Positions 36,802-46,359 of a stretch of 64,000 bases of DNA are shown here, piece by piece. The stretch comes from JAIOPA01 sp036522895 (GTDB lineage Bacteria > Eisenbacteria > RBG-16-71-46). The translations under genes and the position numbers were made by a program. Under the pieces are notes generated by a model. It worked only from the letters and a program-made list of their open reading frames with translations. It made no database searches and had not been told where the DNA came from. Numbering within the stretch: position 1 is the stretch's first letter; every line of letters begins with the position of its first letter. Where the stretch lies: assembly GCA_036522895.1 (NCBI GenBank), contig DATDEX010000279.1:1-64000 (forward strand), in the 5' to 3' direction.

Positions 36802-39176
36802 GGGGCGCCCCCGCCGGAATCGAGCGCGTACTGGACGGCGAGGTCGGTGAGGCTCCAGAGCTGGACGTCGGAGCTGGCCCCGAAGCGCGCGGGCCGGAGC
36901 GCGCCGCGCTCGATTCGATAGCTCCACAGCTCCGAGTACTCGAGGCCGGAGGCCTCCGCCGCGGCGCGCACGCGCTCGAGCGCCTGCCGGAGCTCGGCCG
37001 CCCGCCCCGCGGTCGCGTCGCCCGTTCGATGCATCGACCGCGCGAGCCCCAGCAGCAGCAGGTTCACCTCGCGCCCCCAGACCACGCAGGGCGAGTGGTA
37101 CGGATCGGCGCGGAACGCGTCCCACACGTCGCGCGTGGCGTACGCGTCGTTGGCCACGAGCACGCCGAGGTCGGGAACGAAGAGCCCCACGGGGAAGGGC
37201 CGCAGCAGCGGCTCGGTCCAGGCCGCCGCGGCTTCCGCGTCCTGCGCCGCGACGAACACGAGGCTCGCCGGGTCGGTGTTCATCACCGGGATCGGCTGCC
37301 CGGCCTTATCGAGCGACAGCGCGAGGAAGCGGAGCGTGTCGGGGACCGTCACGGTGTCGGCGACCGCGCGCCAGTACGCGCGCTCGTCCTCCGGCAGCCA
37401 CGCGAGCCACGCCGCGATGCGTTCGCGCACCTCACGCGCGCCGAGCGAGACCTCGAACCAGCGCCGCGCCCCGCTCCAGCGCTCCCGCGCGCTCTTGAGA
37501 GCCGCCGGGTCTCGCACGTATTGCGCGAACGCGCCGCCACCGGCCCGCGGGGCGAGCGCGAGCAGCGTGTCGGCAGAGAACCCGAGCGAGCCGAGCGCTT
37601 CGAGCGCGGCCTCGATCGCGCGCAGGGCCTCCGGGGCCCAGACGACGTTCACGTCCATCGCGAACCGGCCGCCCGCGTAGCCCGCGCCGCTGTCCCGCCA
37701 GCTGCCGGAGACGAAGCCGCCCGCCGGATCGTCGTGGAATGCCACGAGGTTCGTGGGCTCGGGCGCGCGGGCGTAGGGCGCCGTGATCTCCGCGACGAAG
37801 GCGAAGTTGCGGAGCAGGGCCTCGAGCCTCGTCGTCGCCGCATCGCCGAGTGCCGGGCTCAAGAGAAACGTCCGCTTGGCGCCCGCCGGCACGTCCGCCG
37901 ACGCGAGGTAGCGCCCGGCGACCACGGCGAGCTCGAGGCTCTCGTCCACCATCCGGTAGTTCTCGCGCACCTGTGCAAGGTGCGCGAGCACGTCGCGGGC
38001 GCGGGAAAGAAGCGAGTCGCGGCTCGCGGGCGCCGCACGCTCGGCGGCGGCGAGCAGGGCCACGTAGTCCCCGGCGTTCTCGCGAATCGCCTGCCCGCCC
38101 AGCGCCTCCTCGTGGCTGGCCTCGCCCGCGGGGGAGAGTTTTCGGAGCGCGCTCGCGATGACGTGCTCGAGCATCGCCGGGCGCCAGATGTCCTCCATCA
38201 TGAGCGCGGTCATGAGCATGTCGCGGGCGAAGTAGGTCGCGAAGTTGGGGAGCCCGGCCATCAGCTTCTCCTCGTCGCTCACGAGCTCCATGCCGCGCAG
38301 CTCGCGCTCGAGCCGGCGCGCCCGCACCGACGCGGGCCCCTGCCGCCGCACCCGCTCGCAGAACGCGAGGAAGCCGGGCGTGAAGATCCCGTCGCGGGCG
38401 AGCGGCGTGAGCGGCGCGGCGTCGGTCGTGACCGTGACGGCGAGCGTGAACGGTTTCGCGGCGCGCGGCCGGATCACCAGCGCGCTCCGGCCCGGCTCGA
38501 CCGAGCTGGTCCTGCTGCTGCCGCGCACCTCGAGCACGAGCGTGTCCTTCGCGTCGAACGAGGGTTGCACCAGCCGGACGGTCCACGCACTGTCGCCCCG
38601 TACGAGCCGCGCGGCGGGGCGAAGCCGCGAGCGCAGGCCCGCGAGGCTCGAATCGCCGAGGAGCCGCACGTGGCGCGCGCGCTCGGCGTTGTCGAGCCGG
38701 CCGAGCCCCTGGAGGAGCGCCACCAGCTCGGGCATGGGCGGCAGCGTCGAATCGAACGGGGCCAGGTGGCGGCGCTGGTACTGGAGGTCGCGCTCCCAGC
38801 GCATCGTGCCGAGTGCGAAGTGCCCGAGCGTTACCGGCTCGCCGGGAAAGCGCAGGCGATACGACACGCTCCGGCGCCCGCCCGACTCGGCGACTTCGGC
38901 GCCGGGCGCGCCCCACGCCAGCGCGATCGGGCCGCCCGACTCGTCACGCGCGGTCAACGCCGCGCTCTCGTCCGCGGCGTCGGCCCACACGAGCACGGCG
39001 CGCCCGCTCTTTTGCTCCAGGTAGACCTGCACGGCGTTGCCGCGCGAGTCCCGGAAGAACCGCGTGCGATAGCCCTGATACGCCGCGGTGTCGTCGAGGC
39101 CCGGCTCGGGCAGCTCCAGCACCGGCCGCACCGCGGCGGCGTGGAGCAGCACGAGCAACGGCCCCAGCGCGATCAT
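36798..39176 (-). CDS. Secreted six-hairpin glycosidase-like protein
   Basis: A 792-residue exported protein. ATG 39176 follows GGGAGG by five bases and begins the signal peptide MIALGPLLVLLHAAAV; an in-frame start at 39203 is less likely. The C-terminal half looks like an (alpha/alpha)6 toroid of the amylo-alpha-1,6-glucosidase or GH63/GH15 kind: PNFATYFARDMLMTALMMED, GGRFAMDVNVVWAPEALRAI and HSPCVVWGREVNLLLLGLAR. The N-terminal half is beta-rich. Acidic residues in ARDM, MDVN and WGREVN are candidate catalytic or binding residues, but the family is not certain. It is coupled to the symporter by a GTGA overlap, suggesting periplasmic release of sugar for uptake. Confidence 0.7.
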   Translation of the reverse strand: MIALGPLLVLLHAAAVRPVLELPEPGLDDTAAYQGYRTRFFRDSRGNAVQVYLEQKSGRAVLVWADAADESAALTARDESGGPIALAWGAPGAEVAESGGRRSVSYRLRFPGEPVTLGHFALGTMRWERDLQYQRRHLAPFDSTLPPMPELVALLQGLGRLDNAERARHVRLLGDSSLAGLRSRLRPAARLVRGDSAWTVRLVQPSFDAKDTLVLEVRGSSRTSSVEPGRSALVIRPRAAKPFTLAVTVTTDAAPLTPLARDGIFTPGFLAFCERVRRQGPASVRARRLERELRGMELVSDEEKLMAGLPNFATYFARDMLMTALMMEDIWRPAMLEHVIASALRKLSPAGEASHEEALGGQAIRENAGDYVALLAAAERAAPASRDSLLSRARDVLAHLAQVRENYRMVDESLELAVVAGRYLASADVPAGAKRTFLLSPALGDAATTRLEALLRNFAFVAEITAPYARAPEPTNLVAFHDDPAGGFVSGSWRDSGAGYAGGRFAMDVNVVWAPEALRAIEAALEALGSLGFSADTLLALAPRAGGGAFAQYVRDPAALKSARERWSGARRWFEVSLGAREVRERIAAWLAWLPEDERAYWRAVADTVTVPDTLRFLALSLDKAGQPIPVMNTDPASLVFVAAQDAEAAAAWTEPLLRPFPVGLFVPDLGVLVANDAYATRDVWDAFRADPYHSPCVVWGREVNLLLLGLARSMHRTGDATAGRAAELRQALERVRAAAEASGLEYSELWSYRIERGALRPARFGASSDVQLWSLTDLAVQYALDSGGGAP

Positions 39177-39264
39177 CCGGGCCTCCCAGACCGACCCGGC
39201 CACGCGACGAGCCCGCGAGCCCTGGACTCGCGCGCACGTGACCCGGCCGGGTCGGAGTGCGTGA

Positions 39265-41946
39265 TCAGAAGGTGTGCTGCAACGCGACCGTGAGCCGTCG
39301 CGGCAGCAGCGGGCGCGCGAAGAACACGGGTCGCGCCCCCGTGAGCCGCGGGTTTCCCTCCTCGAGACCCTTCGACTGGGTGGCGTTCAGGAGGTCCACC
39401 GACACCAGGGTCGGCGTCTTCTGGAACCGGTAGGAGACCCCGAAGTTAGTGTACGCGTAGGCGGGAAGCCGGGTGCCAACCGACACGTCCGAGAACCGGC
39501 GCCCGACGTAGTGCAGGTCGCCGAGCAGCGTGACGCCCGCGGTCGTGTACGTGGCCGACGCGTTGCCGATCACCGGCGGGACGCCGTTCAACCAGCTCCC
39601 GATGTCGGCACCGGCGCCGGCGCCCAGCTCGGCCTTGAGGATCGTCGCGCTGGCGAGCAGCCGCAGCGCCTTGGTGGCCTGGGCCTGCGCTTCGATCTCG
39701 GCGCCGTAGGAGTTGTTCTCCGGGCTCGTGCGCACCTGCCAGATGACGCGACCCGTCGCGGTGTCCACCACGGCGCCCTGGCCGCTGATGTTCTTCAACC
39801 TGCCGTAGAAGCCGTTCACCGCGAGGCCGTAGCGGTCCGTGAAGTACTTGATGCCGGCCTCGCCCATGAGCGTGCGGCGCGGCGCGAACAGATCGACCTG
39901 CTGCTCCGCGGCGGCGACCAGGAACTCGTCGAGCGCCGGCATCTTGTAGCCGCGCGAGCCCTGGGCGTAGGCGGCGAGGTGGTCGCTCAGCTTGTAGTTC
40001 AACCCGAGCGATCCCGCCCAGTCGTCCAGGGAGCGGGCGAAGTGCCGGAACGTGCCGTCGCCCCATGGCTCGACGTCGTAGGGTGTCCGGGGACTGCCGT
40101 CCAGGTCGCGGTTGGCCGTGTTCTCCGCGCTCTGGACGTAGTCGTTGTACTCCCAGCGCACGCCGGCGTCGGCGCGGAGCTTCGGCATCATTTGCAGCTC
40201 GCCCCCGAGCACGCCGGAGACGATGGTCGACTGCCCGGCCCCGTTGACGTAGTTGGAGAGGAAGTTCCGGAACCCGTCCTTGGTCACGTGGATCGTGTCG
40301 GTCCCGTCGTACACCACGAGGTCCACGAACCGCGGATTGTCGCGAACGTCGGTCAGGATGTCGGTGAAGAACCAGCGGTTCTCCTGGGTGTAGTTCGCGA
40401 AGTAGACGCCGAGCCCGAGGTTGCCGCGAGACGACGACTTCTTGAGCTGGAGCTGGTCCTGGAACGCGCTCAGCGGCTTTTCCACGTGCCACTCGCCGCC
40501 GGGGGAGACGAGGCCGTTCGGCGTGTCGAACGCGGCCGGCTTGCCGAACTCGTCGAAGTGGTTGGTGTAGAAGTAGCGGTAGGTGGCCGTGTTCGGGTTC
40601 ACGAGACCGGCGGCGGCGAGCCGCTGGATCTGCTGCGTCGCGAAATCGGCGGTCGTCATGGCGTCGAACGGCAGGATCGCGTTCCAGGACTGGTCGTCCT
40701 GCATGAGCTGCGCGGCGTTCTCGAACTTCCAGCCGTTCTCGAAGTCGAGACCGAGGTCGGCGGTGAGCCACGAGCCCTTGGTCCGCAGCCCGTCGTCGAG
40801 CGGCAGCTCCAACTCGCCGGTGGGGATCGGGACCCGGAGGTCGAGCCCCTCGTTCGTGTTCATGGCGCCGTAGTCCGTGAACCCGGACACGTACCGGGGA
40901 TCGCTCGGGTTGACGAACGGCAGCGGCAGGATGAACTGGTTCCGGTCGTCGATGATCTTGCCCGTCAGCCGCAGGAAGCCCTTGTCGAGCACCCGGGTGA
41001 GGCTGCCCTTGAACTGCCCGCCGCGGATGCCGGGGTAGCCCGGGTAGCGCACGCCGCGGTCGTAGCGGTAGAACCCGCCCAGGTTGAAGCGCCACTGGTC
41101 GCTCAGCGGGCCGCTCACGTTCAGATCGTTGCGCGCGAGCCCGCCGGTTCCCCCGGTCAGCTTGGCCACGCCCGCGAGCTCGCTGCCGCCGGTCTTGTCG
41201 ATCAGGTTCACGATCGCGCCGGGCGTGTTGGAGCCGAACAGCGCCGAGCTCCCGCCCCGCACGACCTCGATCCGCTCCAGGTTTTCGTCCGGCCGGATCA
41301 GGTTGTCGGCGTTCATGAAGAACGTGTGCATGGTGGGAAACACCGGCAGGCCGTCCTCCATGAACATCACGTACTCGACGCCGAGGATGCCGCGCATGGT
41401 GATGTTCTGGTTGACCTCGCCGCCGGAGCTCTCGACCCGCGTGAAGCCGGGCACGTAGCGGAGCATCTCGGTGGTGCTGCGCGGCGCGGCCTGGGCGACG
41501 TCCTTCGGCGTGAGCGTGGTGACCGCGACCGTCGACTCGAGCTTGACCCTCGGCGTTTGCGTTCCGGTGACCACGACGCCTTCCATCTCGAGCGGATCGG
41601 CCTCGAGCGCGAAGTTCATGCTCGCGTGCTCGCCGGCGGCGACGGTGATCGGCTTCCGGTTCGACCGATACCCGAGCAGCCGGACCTCGAGCGTGTAGCT
41701 CCCGGGCGGCACGGCGGGGATCGTGTACTCGCCGTTCAGCTGGCTCACGGCGCCGCGGCGAATCTCGACGAGCGTGAGGTTGGCGCCGCCCAGGGGCGCG
41801 CCCTGCGCGTCGGTGATGCGCCCGGCGAGCGAACCGCTTTGGTCATCAGCGCGCGAGGGGGCGACCAACCCCGCGGTGAGGAGCACTGCAAGGACGACGG
41901 CCGTTACGCGGCCGGCGGCGCCGAGGGAGAACCAGCACCTATGCAT
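39265..41946 (-). CDS. TonB-dependent outer-membrane receptor
   Basis: An 893-residue receptor with a signal peptide, then a carboxypeptidase-regulatory-like domain (LAGRITDAQGAPLGGANLTL). The plug contains VVVTGTQTPRVKLESTVAVT and ERIEVVRGGSSALFGSNTPG, and a beta-barrel follows, ending in the outer-membrane signature LTVALQHTF. ATG 41946 follows GGGAGG by eight bases and is preferred to GTG 41955. It imports a ligand too large for porins using TonB energy. It lies between the sugar ABC importer and the secreted glycosidase, so a maltodextrin-like glycan is the likely ligand, though the sequence does not prove it. No SusD partner is present. Confidence 0.93.
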   Translation of the reverse strand: MHRCWFSLGAAGRVTAVVLAVLLTAGLVAPSRADDQSGSLAGRITDAQGAPLGGANLTLVEIRRGAVSQLNGEYTIPAVPPGSYTLEVRLLGYRSNRKPITVAAGEHASMNFALEADPLEMEGVVVTGTQTPRVKLESTVAVTTLTPKDVAQAAPRSTTEMLRYVPGFTRVESSGGEVNQNITMRGILGVEYVMFMEDGLPVFPTMHTFFMNADNLIRPDENLERIEVVRGGSSALFGSNTPGAIVNLIDKTGGSELAGVAKLTGGTGGLARNDLNVSGPLSDQWRFNLGGFYRYDRGVRYPGYPGIRGGQFKGSLTRVLDKGFLRLTGKIIDDRNQFILPLPFVNPSDPRYVSGFTDYGAMNTNEGLDLRVPIPTGELELPLDDGLRTKGSWLTADLGLDFENGWKFENAAQLMQDDQSWNAILPFDAMTTADFATQQIQRLAAAGLVNPNTATYRYFYTNHFDEFGKPAAFDTPNGLVSPGGEWHVEKPLSAFQDQLQLKKSSSRGNLGLGVYFANYTQENRWFFTDILTDVRDNPRFVDLVVYDGTDTIHVTKDGFRNFLSNYVNGAGQSTIVSGVLGGELQMMPKLRADAGVRWEYNDYVQSAENTANRDLDGSPRTPYDVEPWGDGTFRHFARSLDDWAGSLGLNYKLSDHLAAYAQGSRGYKMPALDEFLVAAAEQQVDLFAPRRTLMGEAGIKYFTDRYGLAVNGFYGRLKNISGQGAVVDTATGRVIWQVRTSPENNSYGAEIEAQAQATKALRLLASATILKAELGAGAGADIGSWLNGVPPVIGNASATYTTAGVTLLGDLHYVGRRFSDVSVGTRLPAYAYTNFGVSYRFQKTPTLVSVDLLNATQSKGLEEGNPRLTGARPVFFARPLLPRRLTVALQHTF

Positions 41947-42031
41947 GACCGCCACCTCCCGAGTCGAGGAGTGTCGCGGCCGGCAGCGCCGCCGGCCTGA
42001 AATGGCCGTCTGGCACGGCGCTGACTAGGTC

Positions 42032-42062
42032 ATTAGCTTCGCACCGAGGCCCGGTATGTCAA
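42032..42062 (-). promoter_or_regulatory. Possible promoter for the TonB receptor gene
   Basis: On the minus strand a perfect TTGACA (42057-42062) directly follows the ABC ATPase stop. GCTAAT (42032-42037) follows with a 19-bp spacer. The spacing is long, but the 116-bp gap before the receptor start suggests a separate promoter here. Confidence 0.35.
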
Positions 42063-43142
42063 TTACGGTAATACCCCTATATGGCCGTCGCCGCCGAGCC
42101 GGGCGCCGGTCGCGGCGTCGAACCAGCCCAGTCGCCCGGGGGGCCAGCGGAGCCAGAGCGCCTCCGGCCAGTCCGCCGGCTCGGCGAGGACCCGCGCCTG
42201 CTCTTCGCCCACCCGAACCGTGACGAGCACCCGCGAACCGAGCGGCTCCACGACCACCCGCCGGGCCGGCCAGCCCCCCTCGAGCGGGGCCGGCGAGAGC
42301 TCCGCCTCCTCCGGCCGGATGCCCACGCACAGCTCGCCCCCGGAGGGGAGCCCCGGCGGGAGCGGGACCGCGACGCCGCGACAGGCGAGCCGGTCGCCGT
42401 CGCGCCGCCCCTGCCAGATCGTCATTCGCGGGCTTCCGACGAACGTGGCCACGAACAGGTCCGCCGGCCGGCGGAACACCTCGAGCGGCGGCCCGGACTG
42501 TAGTATTCGCCCCGAGCGCATGACGACCAGGTCGTCCGAGAGGCTCATCGCCTCGGTCTGGTCGTGCGTCACGTAGATCACCGTGGCGCCGAGGCGGGCG
42601 AACAACGTCTTCAACTCCGCGCGCATCGCCTCCCGCAGCAGCGCGTCGAGATTGGATAGCGGCTCGTCGAGGAGGCAGATGCTCGGGCGGCGCACCAGCG
42701 CGCGCCCGAGTGCCACGCGCTGCTGCTGGCCGCCGGAGAGCTCGGCGGGACGCTTGTCGAGGAGCTCGAGGATCTCGAGGCTGCCCGCGATCTCTCGCAC
42801 GCGCGCCCGCACCTCCTCGCGCGGAACCCGCTGCGTCTCGAGCGCGAGCGAGAGGTTGCCCTCGACCGTGAGGTGCGGGTAGAGCGCGTAGTTCTGGAAC
42901 ACGAAGCCCACGCCGCGCCGGCCCGCGGGCACGTCGTCGAGGCGCGCGCCGTCCAGGAGCAGGCTCCCCGAGGTGTGCTCTTCGAGTCCGGCCACGATCC
43001 GGAGCAACGTCGACTTGCCGCAGCCGGAGGGCCCGAGCAGCGTGAGCACGCGCCCGGGATGGGCGACGAGCGAGACGTCGTCGAGCGCCCGCGTGCCGTC
43101 GGCGTAGATCTTCGTCAACCCGGTCACCTCGAGCTTGCCCAT
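42063..43142 (-). CDS. ABC sugar importer ATP-binding protein (MalK/UgpC type)
   Basis: A 359-residue ATPase. Walker A is GPSGCGKST, the Q-loop is FVFQNYALYPHL, the signature is LSGGQQQRVALGRALVRRPS, Walker B is ICLLDEPLSNLD and the switch His is VTHDQTEAMSLSDD. The C-terminal 120 residues form the TOBE regulatory domain (LCVGIRPEEAEL). This architecture energises carbohydrate importers with two permeases and a lipid-anchored or periplasmic binding protein. It starts four bases beyond the stop of the second permease and closes the four-gene operon. Confidence 0.95.
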   Translation of the reverse strand: MGKLEVTGLTKIYADGTRALDDVSLVAHPGRVLTLLGPSGCGKSTLLRIVAGLEEHTSGSLLLDGARLDDVPAGRRGVGFVFQNYALYPHLTVEGNLSLALETQRVPREEVRARVREIAGSLEILELLDKRPAELSGGQQQRVALGRALVRRPSICLLDEPLSNLDALLREAMRAELKTLFARLGATVIYVTHDQTEAMSLSDDLVVMRSGRILQSGPPLEVFRRPADLFVATFVGSPRMTIWQGRRDGDRLACRGVAVPLPPGLPSGGELCVGIRPEEAELSPAPLEGGWPARRVVVEPLGSRVLVTVRVGEEQARVLAEPADWPEALWLRWPPGRLGWFDAATGARLGGDGHIGVLP

Positions 43143-43145
43143 CCG

Positions 43146-43994
43146 CTACCCCTTGATCGCGCCGCGGGTGAGCCCCGAGACGATCCGGCGCTCGAACAGG
43201 AGCACCAGCGCGACGAGCGGCGCGGTGGCGATGACCACCGCCGCCGAGAGCTGTCCCCACGGGATCTCGTAGATCGACGCGCCGCCGACGCTCGCGATGC
43301 CGGCGGTGACGGTCTTGCTGGCGTCGCGGGTCATGAACGTGAGCGCCAGCATGAACTCGTTCCAGCAGAAGATGAACACGAGAATCCCGGCGGTCGCGAG
43401 CGACGGCGCGACCAAGGGCAGGTGAATGCGCAGGAGCCGCGCCGGGGCCGCGAGCCCGTCCATGCGCGCGGCCTCGTCGAGCTCGCGGGGCAGCGCCCGG
43501 AGCGCGCTCTCCAGCACCCAGATCGCGAGCGGCAGATTGAGTGCCGCGTACGGCAGCACCAACGCCAGCGGCTGGTTGATCCAGCCGAGCGCGCGCACGC
43601 CCTCGTAGAGCGGGAACAAGAGCATGATTGGCGGGAAGAGCGACAGGACGAGGAGCGCCAGCAGCAGCCCGTCGCGTCGGCGGCCCGGCAGCCAGGCGAG
43701 CGCCGCCGCGGCGAGCGCCGCGAGCGCCACGCAGAGCGCCGTGGCCCAGGCCGAGATCCACGCGCTGTTGGCGAGGTAGCGGCCGAACGGCTTGCGGAGC
43801 CACAGCGCGGCGACGTGTTCGCCGGTCAAGGGATGCGGCAGGTAGACGGTGGGCGTGTGCGTGATCTGCGCGTCGGGCTTGAACGCGGTCAGCGCCTGCC
43901 ACGCCGCCGGCGCCAGGCTCCACGCCACCACGACGCCGACGGCGAGCGCGAGTACGAACGCGGACACGGGCGAGCGCCCCGCGCGCCGGCTCAT
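43146..43994 (-). CDS. ABC sugar importer permease (MalG type)
   Basis: A 282-residue permease with six helices and the cytoplasmic EAA loop, ELDEAARMDGLAAPARLLRI, which docks to the ATPase. IFCWNEFMLALTFMTRDASK is characteristic of MalG-like subunits. ATG 43994 overlaps the upstream stop (ATGA); the open frame beyond it is antisense to the partner gene's frame and is not used. It forms the channel with the MalF-like subunit encoded immediately upstream. Confidence 0.93.
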   Translation of the reverse strand: MSRRAGRSPVSAFVLALAVGVVVAWSLAPAAWQALTAFKPDAQITHTPTVYLPHPLTGEHVAALWLRKPFGRYLANSAWISAWATALCVALAALAAAALAWLPGRRRDGLLLALLVLSLFPPIMLLFPLYEGVRALGWINQPLALVLPYAALNLPLAIWVLESALRALPRELDEAARMDGLAAPARLLRIHLPLVAPSLATAGILVFIFCWNEFMLALTFMTRDASKTVTAGIASVGGASIYEIPWGQLSAAVVIATAPLVALVLLFERRIVSGLTRGAIKG

Positions 43995-44887
43995 CGGCGC
44001 CCCCCGCCGCGCGCGCCCAGGAGCCGCAGCAGGCCCATCGCGAGAAGTGCCGCGAGCACGATGCCCTGCACGGCGATCGCCGAGCCGTAGCCGAAGTCGA
44101 GGTAGCGGAAGTCGCTCTGGTACGCGTAGAGCGACACCGTCTCGGTGGCGCCGCCCGGCCCGCCGCCGGTCATCACGTAGGGCAGGTCGAATGCGGCGAA
44201 CGACTGGATGGTGCGGAACGTGAGCGCCACGAGGAGCGAGGGCGCGAGCAGCGGCAGCACGACGCGCCGGAGCCGCTGTGCGGAGGAGAGCCCGTCCACC
44301 CGGGCCGCCTCGAGCACCGACTCGGGGATGCCCTGGAGGCCTGCGAGCACAATGAGCGCGACGAACGGCGTCGTCTTCCACACGTCGGCGACGACCAGCG
44401 CGACCATCGCGGTCGCCGGAGCGCCGAGCCAGGCGATGGGTGCGGAGAGGAGGCCCAAGCGGCGCAGCACATCGTTCAACACGCCGAAGGAGTCGTTGAA
44501 GATCCACGCCCAGGCGAGCGCCATGACCGCGGTGGGGAGCGCCCACGGCAGCATGACCAGCGCGCGCACGACTCCCCGGCCGCGGAATCGCGCGTGGAGG
44601 AGCAGCGCGATGCCGACGCCGAGCACCCCCTCGATGGCGACCGACGACGCGGTGAAGATCGCGGTGTTCCGGAGCGCGCTCCACCAGCGGCCGTCCTGCC
44701 AGAGCCGCGCGTACTGCGCGAGCCCCGCCCAGTGGAGCGCGATGCCGCGGTGGAGCGTGACGCGGCAGAGGCTCAACTGAACGACCCGGAGCGCGGGTGC
44801 GCCCACGACGACCGTGAGGAGCAGAGCGGCAGGGAAGAGGAGGAGCAGGGACTCGCGGGTCCAGCGACGGGACGGCGTCGGGTTCAT
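43991..44887 (-). CDS. ABC sugar importer permease (MalF type)
   Basis: A 298-residue permease with six helices. The EAA loop is ESVLEAARVDGLSSAQRLRR, and FDLPYVMTGGGPGGATETVS is a typical MalF/UgpA-like signature. ATG 44887 overlaps the stop of the binding-protein gene by four bases (ATGA). It pairs with the MalG-like subunit as the transmembrane channel of the importer. Confidence 0.93.
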   Translation of the reverse strand: MNPTPSRRWTRESLLLLFPAALLLTVVVGAPALRVVQLSLCRVTLHRGIALHWAGLAQYARLWQDGRWWSALRNTAIFTASSVAIEGVLGVGIALLLHARFRGRGVVRALVMLPWALPTAVMALAWAWIFNDSFGVLNDVLRRLGLLSAPIAWLGAPATAMVALVVADVWKTTPFVALIVLAGLQGIPESVLEAARVDGLSSAQRLRRVVLPLLAPSLLVALTFRTIQSFAAFDLPYVMTGGGPGGATETVSLYAYQSDFRYLDFGYGSAIAVQGIVLAALLAMGLLRLLGARGGGRR

Positions 44888-46257
44888 CGCGTACTCGCGG
44901 TGGCGCGGGCGCCGGCCAGCATGGCGCGGGTCTCGGCCGCGGCGGCGCGGAGCGCGCTCGCGGGGCGCTCGGAGCCCGCGAGCACGGCGCTCAGGTGACG
45001 CTGGAGGATGTCCGACGCGAGCGCGTAGCGGGGGATCGGCGGCCGCAGCACGGCGTTCTCGTGCAGGCGCTCGAGCTCGGCGAGGAAGGCGTTCGCGCCC
45101 AGGAGCTCGGGATCCGCGTACGCGGCCTTCAGTGCCGGGGCATAACCCGTCGGCGCGCACAGCGCGCGCTGGCCCGCAGGGGACGTGATGGCGCGAATGA
45201 ACTCCATGGCGAGCGAGCGGTGGCGGCTGTACGTGGAGACGCCCAGTCCCCAGCCGCCGAGCGTGCCCGCGGAGCGACCCTCGACCGCGTGCACCATCGG
45301 CAGCACGCCCACCCGGCCGCGCACCGGCGAGCCCGGCATTTGCGCGAGCTGCCAGGCGTACGGCCAGCTGCGCAGGAACACGGCGCGGCCGTCCTGGAAC
45401 AGCCGGCGGCTCTCCTCTTCTTCATACGTTGCGACGCCCGGCGGGCTCACCGGGTGGTCGCGCACGCAGGCGAGCATGAACGAGAGCGCCGCCAGCGCCT
45501 CCGGCCGGTCGAGCCCCACGTCGAGGAACGCCGGATCCACCCAGTAGCCGCCGCAGCCGCTCAACACCTCGAGGAAGTTACAGACCAGTCCCTCGTACTG
45601 CTTCCCCTGCCACACGAATCCCCACAGGCCCGGCGGAGATTGCAGCCGGCGCGCCGCGCTCAGGAGCTCGTCGAACGTGTGCGGCGGCGCGAGCCCGGCC
45701 GCGGCGAGCAGGTCGCGCCGGTAATAGAGCAGCCCGACGTCGGTGCGCACCGGCATGCGATAGAGCACGCCCTCGTATTCGCCCGCAGCGATCGCGGAGG
45801 GCAGGAACTCGAGCCGCTCCGCCGGGGAGACGAACTCGTCGAGCGGCACGAGCCAGCCCGCGGCGGCGAACTTCGCGGTCCAGGTCACGTCCATGTAGAC
45901 GAGATCGAACGTGGGATCCTTCGCGAGCAGCGAGGCCGTGTAGATGTTCTCGCGGAGATCGGTGGACTGGGGCCCTTCGACGAGATCGACTTTCACGCCC
46001 GGGTGCTCGCGCTCGAACCGGCTTGCGATCGGCTGCCAGAACGGGCGCTCGCTTCCGGGGAGCAGCACGGTGAGCGAGGTTGCGGCGTCGCGGGTCGTGC
46101 TCGCGGGCGCGCTGGCGAGGAGCGCGCACGTGATCGCGATCAGTGCGAACGCGATTGCTGCGGCCAGTGGCTTTCGTCGTGTCGCGACACGAAAGCGCCG
46201 GGTCCCCTCCTGGAACGAGGCGTGATCCGTGCGGCGGCGCCGCGATTTCTCGACCAT
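44884..46257 (-). CDS. ABC sugar-binding protein
   Basis: A 457-residue extracellular solute-binding protein of the MalE/trehalose-binding type. After a basic N-terminus of about 35 residues and a hydrophobic export segment (LAAAIAFALIAITCALLAS) comes LTVLLPGSERPFWQPIASRF. The sugar-binding landmarks YMDVTWTAKFAAAGWLVPLD, YRMPVRTDVGLLYYRRDLL and FLRSWPYAWQLAQMPGSPV follow. ATG 46257 is used; a longer GTG start at 46302 is possible, and the long N-region before the signal is unusual. First gene of the importer operon; trehalose or maltose-like sugars are the likely ligands given the GH15 enzyme in the locus. Confidence 0.9.
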   Translation of the reverse strand: MVEKSRRRRTDHASFQEGTRRFRVATRRKPLAAAIAFALIAITCALLASAPASTTRDAATSLTVLLPGSERPFWQPIASRFEREHPGVKVDLVEGPQSTDLRENIYTASLLAKDPTFDLVYMDVTWTAKFAAAGWLVPLDEFVSPAERLEFLPSAIAAGEYEGVLYRMPVRTDVGLLYYRRDLLAAAGLAPPHTFDELLSAARRLQSPPGLWGFVWQGKQYEGLVCNFLEVLSGCGGYWVDPAFLDVGLDRPEALAALSFMLACVRDHPVSPPGVATYEEEESRRLFQDGRAVFLRSWPYAWQLAQMPGSPVRGRVGVLPMVHAVEGRSAGTLGGWGLGVSTYSRHRSLAMEFIRAITSPAGQRALCAPTGYAPALKAAYADPELLGANAFLAELERLHENAVLRPPIPRYALASDILQRHLSAVLAGSERPASALRAAAAETRAMLAGARATASTR

Positions 46258-46295
46258 CGGGCGTGGGGTCGAGCGGGCCGGTGTCGCAACGACAC
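46179..46295. promoter_or_regulatory. Two GTGTCG/CGACAC dyads at the start of the ABC importer operon
   Basis: GTGTCG-CAA-CGACAC (46281-46295) lies just upstream of the chosen start of the binding-protein gene. GTGTCGCGACAC (46179-46190), a perfect 12-bp palindrome flanked by CTTTCG and GAAAG, lies inside its first codons. Their starts are 102 bp apart. A sugar-responsive repressor could bridge them; none is encoded nearby. Confidence 0.4.
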
Positions 46296-46359
46296 GGCGC
46301 ACGCGAGCGTCCGCGCCGCGCGGACGCCGGGCCCGACCTTGCCTCCAACCACGAGCATG

